Below are positions 57,740 through 64,000 of a stretch of DNA of 64,000 nucleotides, one piece after another; the stretch's first letter is position 1; the number at the start of each line of letters is the position of its first letter. Under the pieces are notes generated by a model that ran no database searches, had not been told where the DNA came from, and was given only the letters and a program-made list of their open reading frames with translations. The translations under genes and the position numbers were made by a program. The DNA is from Perilla frutescens (taxonomy: Eukaryota; Streptophyta; Magnoliopsida; Lamiales; Lamiaceae). The stretch covers positions 56,862,501 to 56,926,500 of the forward strand of contig BRKX01000004.1 in assembly GCA_026008535.1 (NCBI GenBank), written 5' to 3'.

Positions 57740-58850
57740 ATTGCAATTCTTTTTGTTTGTTGATATATTAGGATTATGATGTTGTTTTAAGGAAATTATT
57801 AATGTTTAAAATTATTTATGATATAAAAATATTATATATTATTAATAAAGGTATATAGCTGTATATTCCAATCTTAAAAGGTTAAAAACATCTTCTTCTT
57901 TTTTTAAAAGAAAGACTATTTACATTAATCACTAATTAAGTTATAATAAATATTTTCTCATATTAACACATTTAATTTATATAAATACATATTGATAAAA
58001 TATGACATGAAAATTCCACAGAGGAGAAGATATATAGATTGTATGAAAATTTGACTTATTAGAAGAGTGGGATTATTTAATTATAGAAAAAACATTAATT
58101 GAAGAAAAAACAAATTTGATCTTAGAAGGTGTCATCGACCAAAGGAGTTGTTCAACGATGAATTCCCTTTTTTTTTTTTTTTTTTTATTCTCTAATCTTC
58201 GTTAAACAATGTGTTTAGTACCAAACCTCTAAATTATTACGGTTTTTATTTCGTTAAGTTTACTATAACTTTGCTAGTTTATTTTTCATTTTTTCAACAA
58301 ATTAGGATTTCTAATTAATTTTTAATACTTATTTTATAATTTTCCACTTATCTATTTTTTTTTCCAGATTGATTAATTATTTCAGATTTAGTTATTGAAA
58401 TTTTTATAATATAGTTTTAAGCAATAAATATTAATTAATTCTTGCTTATAAGTACATAAATTTATGATTTACAAATAAATTATTATCATTGTATAATATA
58501 ATGTTGTTAAGCGGTTGGCACGCAAAATTCGGACTAATTTCGAAGTATTAACAAATTTACAAAATTAATTGTTAAGAAACAATCTAGACTATAAAATATA
58601 ATACAAAAAATTATGACTAATTAACTCTTTCAATTACAAGTTCTTTACAATTAATTCCTAAATAAGTTTAGGCCAAAGTTACATATTATTAAATTTCCCG
58701 AAAATCCCAAAAGTTACATAAATCACTTTTATGCCAAAGTATTATTTTTACAGAAATTTTTCAAATCTCCTAAATCTACCCAAATCTCGTCGATGAGATA
58801 CTCTGTTCGCCGATAACTTTTACACCAGCTCCCTGCAAGGTAGTGCTCCT
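57740..58850. other. Intergenic AT-rich DNA, no gene seen
   Basis: Poly-T at about 58,168-58,187. No coding signal or recognised repeat. Confidence 0.45.
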
Positions 58851-58859
58851 TCATTTAAT

Positions 58860-59411
58860 GCGATGTGAGAACTGCACATAGAGCCGCGCCCCCATCTGAC
58901 ATGAGGTGGCCCCACCTGACGCGGCTTCAAACGGAAGGAACAGCAATATTAACTCCGTTAACACCAAATCAGGTTCGAAAAGGTGAACGTAACCGAGTTT
59001 TTCCGCCTGCAAAGCATCAGAAAAAGCACTCTCCACGTGGCGCACATCCACCAGCTAATTACAATGGGTCGAGTCTCAGGATAGAACCTTCCGGGATTAT
59101 GGGAATACATAAAAAGAAAAAAAAAACTTCGAAAAAAGATGCTCAATAATGAATTTGAACATTTCATCATCATATCCATTGGCATCGTGATAAAAACCTA
59201 CACAAATATAATTAAAATAAAATCTCATTTTCACACACACAGTCACACACACAGTCATGTCTCTTTGACTTGGACTCGCACACACGCTTGCAGTTGCAGC
59301 AATAATATATATCTTTTCAAACACACACTACACACACAGTCACATTCACTCATAAATAATAATTTACGCAGCCTTCTCCTCTTCATCTCCCAATTCCGTC
59401 CACCGCCGGCG
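58860..59411 (+). promoter_or_regulatory. Putative promoter and 5' UTR of the EPF-like gene
   Basis: Base composition becomes balanced from 58,860. A G-box (CCACGTGG, CACGTG at 59034-59039) and an inverted repeat AGGTGG-CC-CCACCT (58904-58917) lie 370-510 bp before the ATG. CA-rich repeats (about 59,233-59,345) sit in the likely leader. The transcription start is not determined. Confidence 0.35.
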
Positions 59412-59543
59412 ATGGAAATGCCGCGCCACCACCGCCGCCGCCAATTCACAATAATCTTTGCCGTCGTGACCACGCTGGCTTTCCTTTTTCTTGCATCGGG
59501 TTCAGCATTTAGCTCCACCCCATCACGCCACTTCATCAGTAAG

Positions 59544-59575
<32 letters not shown>

Positions 59576-59894
59576 TATTAATTTATACTCTTATAACCAC
59601 TGTAGTTCAAGATATGTATGTATATATATATATAATTATCAATATGATTTGCGTGTGTGTGTAGGTGTTGGAGTACTGAGGAAGATGATGAGGGAGGAGG
59701 TAGTGGAGCGAGTTATGGCGCGGCGGAGACTCGGCGGGCCGGGTTCGTCGCCGCCGTCATGCAGATCGAAGTGCGGGAGGTGCGGGCCGTGTCAAGCGGT
59801 TCACGTTCCGATTCATCCCGGGTTTAGTATGAAGTTGGAGTATTATCCGGAGGCTTGGAGATGCAAGTGCAGAGACAAGCTCTTCATGCCCTAG
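59412..59894 (+). CDS. EPF-like secreted cysteine-rich peptide (EPFL family), two exons
   Basis: Exons 59412-59538 and 59665-59894 join to a 118-residue precursor. The 126-bp intron has GTAAGT donor and TGTGTAG acceptor and splits a Ser codon after HFI. Residues 1-10 are basic, 11-30 are a hydrophobic signal peptide (FTIIFAVVTTLAFLFLASG), a linker with Arg-rich processing-type sequence (MARRRLGG, about 60-67) follows, and the C-terminal domain holds six Cys at 75, 79, 82, 85, 109 and 111 in the C-x3-C-x2-C-x2-C ... C-x-C pattern with EYYPEAWRCKC. EPF/EPFL peptides are apoplastic ligands of ERECTA-family receptor kinases with TMM, controlling stomatal patterning and growth. The subgroup is not assigned. 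Reading straight through the intron gives a longer frame from 59139, but that lacks a sensible N-terminus. Intact. Confidence 0.9.
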
Positions 59895-60741
59895 TTAACA
59901 ATAATTATACATTATTATTAGTCATTTAGTTTTTCTCTTTTTTTTTTTTAAAAAATAAAATAAAATAAAATATGCATATTATGTACTTTTATAATTGGCA
60001 AGATTATTATTAATTTTGCTATATAGAAACACAATATAATAGTACAGTAATTTAGATAACAGACTCTGTTCAGTGCAGGTTCAGACTTTCAGGAGACTCT
60101 AAATTTATTATTGTTTTTAGCTGTGTTAAAATTTTAAAATCAAAATTCTGCATAGATTTTAGCTATTGCTTCCTTGCTTTTGTTTACTTGTGAAATTTCC
60201 TGCACTTTTATTTATTTATTTATTTGTTTGTTTTCATATCATTTGATTAATGGAAACAGATAAGAACTATGAATCATAATAAGTGGTCAGTTATGAAATT
60301 AAATTTTGAAAAAATATATATCTATAATTAAAAGATGATGATATATATATGGATTAATTAATTAAGTTGAATGAAAGATCTCATGTTCGTGTTTCTTCAA
60401 AGTGAAAAGTTGGTTGTTTTTATATTTGATTTGATTAATGTTTTGATTTTGATGAGTTGCATTAATTTCGTTTGGCGTATATAGATATGTAAGTTATGTC
60501 TCCAATTAATGCAGGCGATAGCGTGGGACAGAATGAACAGTATATATAGACTATAGTTCTAGTTAAGTCCCTCATCTCCACATGAGCTGCAAATTTTATT
60601 TCGTATACCACTATTTAATTTATTTATATTTCGTGGATATTCGTGATATATTCAGTTATTATTTATTTTGATGAATATATATGACTACTAAACATGAGTG
60701 GATTACATAAATTATTCAATTCTATGCAATTTTTTTTTTAT
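59895..60741. other. 3' flank of the EPF-like gene and intergenic DNA
   Basis: Probably includes the 3' UTR. No further coding region or repeat recognised. Confidence 0.45.
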
Positions 60742-60760
60742 ATATTAAATAGGGATGTCT

Positions 60761-60878
60761 TGTTTTTTTTTTTTTTAATTTACTCACACACCCGACCTGT
60801 AGTATTAAATGGATTCGAACCCGTGATCTTTGGTCTCAAAATAAGATCACTCCACCAAAAGAGCATCCCGACCGGAAC
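60761..60878 (-). mobile_element. tRNA-derived SINE with perfect 19-bp target duplication
   Basis: Both sides carry ATATTAAATAGGGATGTCT (60742-60760 and 60879-60897). On the minus strand the element begins GTTCCGGTCGGGATGC, has a B-box GGTTCGAATCC (about 60,811-60,821) and an A-box-like TGGTGGAGTG 40 nt upstream, and ends in poly(A). At 118 bp it is a short plant SINE. A perfect, long duplication implies recent insertion. It is not a functional tRNA: no cloverleaf. Confidence 0.88.
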
Positions 60879-60897
60879 ATATTAAATAGGGATGTCT

Positions 60898-61438
60898 AAA
60901 TCTCCAAGAGATGAAATTTTTTAGTCTATTTTTATGTCTCACTTCTCAGATCCACAACCAAATTCACAATTATAATAATATTTGGTATAAAAATTATTAT
61001 AATATAATGATCCTAATTAACATTTATTCATAAAGATTGATATTGAAAATTACTGTTAATTATGATATAATTAGTAGTGAGTCTTTTTAATTTTTCTACA
61101 AAACACAGGGTTTTATAAATTTTACCCAATTCAAATTTCATGTTACACTTCTATGTGTTTCACACTGTGTTTCACTATCAAAATTATAATTTTAATAATA
61201 TTAGTTATAAAATAAAAATTAATTCTAACATAAATAATTATAGTCAACATTTATCAATATAAAAATGAATTAAAAAAAGTTATAAAATATAATTTTGAAT
61301 AAATCAACGATAATATTAAATTATTAATTAAAAATTAAAAATTAAATACTAAAAAATAACTATAAACCTAATTGGGTGGGGTGAACCCTAAAAAATAATC
61401 TTAAAATTAAACTAAATAACAAAATAATATAATTGAAG

Positions 61439-61485
<47 letters not shown>

Positions 61486-62500
61486 TCATAATTTAAAAGT
61501 ATAGTACAGTGAAAGTGTAATAGGAAATCTCAAATGTAATTTTATTATTTCAAACAGAGTTTCTCTAATAGCTACTATCTATATTTTATGATCTAGTTTC
61601 CATCCTTAAATGTATTATTTTAAAAATTTTTTATTCATATAAGTTAAATTCTCAATTTAGGTTTCTTCTTCATGTATATATTACTCCGTGTTAAAGTATT
61701 TATGTATTAAGTATTTATTATACTGTATATGCCAATCCAAAAACGTTGCATAGCCTTTTTTTTTTTTTGAAACCTGCATAGGCTAATTTAATTATTGTAT
61801 GTTTCACGGTTTTCTACTCCGACATGCACAGTTACTAAAAAATAATTAATTACTGCATATAATCATTTTGTACTGTAGCTCTGACTAAATAACAATCGAA
61901 GATTTTTGCCAGTTTCTCAGTCAAATAAATTGGTAGATGTTCCCTCAAAATAAAATGTGACATGTTTTCCACTGTTAATGATTTTCTCTTTATTTTAATT
62001 TGGAGTATGAGATTAATACCCAACCGTATATATACTTGATTATTTAATCTTGTGACTGCGTTAAAATTTCTAAATTTAAATATCTACTTCTTTATTTTTA
62101 TAAAATTTATTTGAGAAAATATGAAGTCTAAATTTAATTTGGAACAAATACACTCCAATGTTTAAACGGTGTTGGACGGAAATTAATATGTTTTTCGTTT
62201 CTAAAAATGTTGGAAATTTTGGTTTAGTAAATGAGTACGTTGTCGTCTTATTTTATCCTATTTTTTATGGTCAAAATATTTAATTTTGTAAGAATTAAAT
62301 AGTGTACGATTAATTAACATTTGATTTTGAAGTAGATATTCGAGAGGGCATTAAAATGTAGGAGAATGTGAAACAAGTTGGATATGAATTAAGTTGACCG
62401 TCGAGCTGAGTCCTTGTGCACATGAGAGTTGTAACCTCTTGCCTCCTCAATTCAAAACAGATGTTAGACACTTGAATTTAGTATATTGGAGTAGGAATGT
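60898..62500. other. Intergenic AT-rich DNA, no gene seen
   Basis: About 61,230-61,430 looks like an inverted remnant of the interior of the 2.2-3.4 kb TIR family (AACCTAATTGGGTGGGGTGAACCCTA). It is followed by (AT)n at 61,441-61,482. The rest is without recognisable features. Confidence 0.45.
61441..61482. repeat. (AT)n microsatellite
   Basis: About 20 AT units. Confidence 0.95.
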
Positions 62501-63258
62501 TGTCACGCCCCAATTTTCATAAAATAAAATAATAACAATAATAAAGAAGGGACATCACTTTTATTAAATTATAAAATATTTAACTTTAATACAGCGGAAG
62601 CTAAATAATAAAATCCCTTTGAAATCCATCATCACACGTTACCACGCACATCGTCCGAGTAAATCATCAACCTGAAATGAATAATAGCTTTGGGGTGAGT
62701 GCTATTGACTCATTAGTGACGACATTTATCCAAATTATACAATTATAACAATTTAAACTGTAGGTAGCCCCAGGCTACATTCGGGACATATGCAGCTCGT
62801 CAGCCAATAATAATATTTGTAACCCGTAGGTTAACAACTGTGAACCTGCATAAAAGTATAATAAGGATAAATACAAAATGTGCGTCACATCGGATCCCCC
62901 ACCTTGACTTGAATTTTGACTTGAAAAATAGTACGGGTTAGTTAGTCCACGCGCCGCCTAATAATATAATTATTTAATCAATAAACTATAAAATAAAATA
63001 AAATGAAAAATACAATAAAATAAAATGCATGATCATAAAAGCCAACTCTCAATATGTGTTCTTGGCAACTTAATTAACTTAGCCATTAATTTAATAACTC
63101 AAATAAGACCAACCCAACTCTCACTACCAAAACTCTCGGCCCACTAATTTCAATAAACTAACTTAGCCCATTAAAATAAAAGTCAACTACCAATTTTTCT
63201 ATCCCCTACTTTTTCTTCACACCACTTTCGGCCACCTCACAAGGAAAAAAAAAACAAT

Positions 63259-63260
<2 letters not shown>

Positions 63261-63326
<66 letters not shown>
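63261..63326. repeat. Compound (CT)n(CA)n microsatellite
   Basis: A CT run followed by about 22 CA units inside the gypsy LTR. Confidence 0.95.
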
Positions 63327-63328
<2 letters not shown>

Positions 63329-63615
63329 TCTCTCTCATCACCTCTATCTTAATAAATGCAGATGAAATACTCCCTTCCAACAATTTTCTTTGTTCCCGAC
63401 ACCAGCAACCCAAAACTAAATCCAATCCCCTCCCATCTCTACTCCACTCCCTCAACCACCATCTGACCCGCCACCATTGCTGTATCGTCACAACGAGAGA
63501 CTACCACCGACAAGGATTCACCGTGACTCAGCACCCCGCTGCAATCTCGGCTCTCTAGATCACTAGCTCACTTTCTCCCATTCTCTTTGCTCCCAATGAA
63601 ATGTTAAAAACTAAA

Positions 63616-63617
<2 letters not shown>

Positions 63618-63659
<42 letters not shown>
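63618..63659. repeat. (AT)n microsatellite
   Basis: About 20 AT units inside the gypsy LTR. Confidence 0.95.
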
Positions 63660-63662
<3 letters not shown>

Positions 63663-64000
63663 GAAGGAGATCCTAATGCTCTTGAGATGTTATGAAGATG
63701 ATATACTTTGGATAATTTGGGTGTGTTTAGAGTGAATAGTTTAGGCTCCTTTTATAGTGAAGAAATTGTAGGTGAAAGGTTTATGGTTAAATGATAGAAA
63801 TAAATTTTGAGATAATGGAGGTTAGTGGAGAGGCTTGGCATATCAAGGGACATACGTTTCAAAATCTTGAATGAAAGAGAAATGGCGATTGTTGCTGGTG
63901 CTGCTGAGAGTTCTCATGAAGAAGACAATAATTTTGGCCGGAAATGCATTTGAACTCAAATAATACATATTAGCTACACAAATAAAATATGGAGTTTAAA

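Larger units (their letters stand above)
62501..64000 (-). mobile_element. Ty3/gypsy-type LTR, cut by the window end
   Basis: The left plus-strand end TGTCACGCCCC begins at 62501. Block order matches the solo LTR at 41,514: GGATCCCCCACCTTGACTTGA, GCGCCGCCTA and AATTATC-AT-AA. A minus-strand TATA box (ACTATAAAAGGAGCC, about 63,745-63,760) marks the U3 side. By comparison with the 1.6-kb copy, its other end should lie just past 64,000. Whether it is a solo LTR or one end of a longer element cannot be seen. The 84-codon frame at 63,237 is inside it and is not a gene. Confidence 0.7.

Noticed and set aside
59139..59894. Single 251-codon frame covering the EPF-like gene
   Set aside because: Reads through a clear GTAAGT...TGTGTAG intron and an upstream non-coding CA-rich leader. 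The two-exon model gives a proper signal peptide and family length.
60761..60878. tRNA gene from the GGTTCGAATCC B-box
   Set aside because: No acceptor stem or anticodon arm. Poly(A) tail and 19-bp target duplication identify a SINE.
63237..63491. 84-codon minus-strand frame with CVCVCV repeats
   Set aside because: Created by the (CA)n microsatellite inside a gypsy LTR.
1..64000. CRISPR arrays, operons, phage or other prokaryotic systems
   Set aside because: No regularly spaced identical repeats with unique spacers. Gene structure, introns and repeat content are those of a plant nuclear genome.

Overview
This is nuclear DNA of a flowering plant. It is AT-rich, with two intron-containing plant gene families (a heat-stress transcription factor and a secreted EPF-like peptide) in a large mass of plant retrotransposons and short DNA transposons. 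A eudicot is likely. A more exact placement (perhaps an asterid) is only an impression.

Layout. 1-8.4 kb: a degraded Ulp1-protease fragment, a TIR element with long terminal repeats (2.24-3.43 kb), a MULE-like MITE with a 9-bp target duplication (4.75-5.62 kb), an LTR-like repeat (5.68-6.44 kb) and a PIF/Harbinger-like element with a TAA duplication (6.60-7.62 kb). 8.4-10.5 kb: a class A heat-stress factor gene on the minus strand, two coding exons, apparently intact. 10.5-14.6 kb: old repeats, including a two-copy tandem duplication of about 490 bp.

14,636-39,547 is one degenerate Ty1/copia element on the minus strand (target duplication GAAAT). A 5'-truncated LINE with a long open frame sits in its leader, and a 12.95-kb Athila-like Ty3/gypsy element on the plus strand (25,790-38,742, duplication TATTT) sits inside its 5' LTR. 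41,514-50,698 is a second nest. A gypsy solo LTR (duplication GAAAA) holds a full-length copia element (42,791-50,345, duplication GTAAT), whose integrase region is split by a solo LTR of the first copia family (46,087-47,551, duplication TCAAG). All of these insertion boundaries are supported by matching 5-bp target duplications read directly from the sequence.

51-64 kb is gene-poor. It holds a 757-bp TIR element packed with perfect palindromes, including four CCAGCGGCCGCTGG copies (55.05-55.80 kb), a Cassandra-type solo LTR carrying 5S-rRNA-derived sequence (57.34-57.73 kb), the EPF-like peptide gene (59,412-59,894, plus strand), a tRNA-derived SINE with a perfect 19-bp target duplication (60.76-60.88 kb), and a gypsy LTR running off the end of the window.

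Only the heat-stress factor and the EPF-like gene look like functional host genes. The retrotransposon polyproteins carry stops and frameshifts, except the LINE, whose remaining frame is open. No CRISPR array, intact rRNA or tRNA gene, or operon was seen. The best candidates for something undescribed are the palindrome-array element and the duplicated LTR promoter-like module inside the Athila element.
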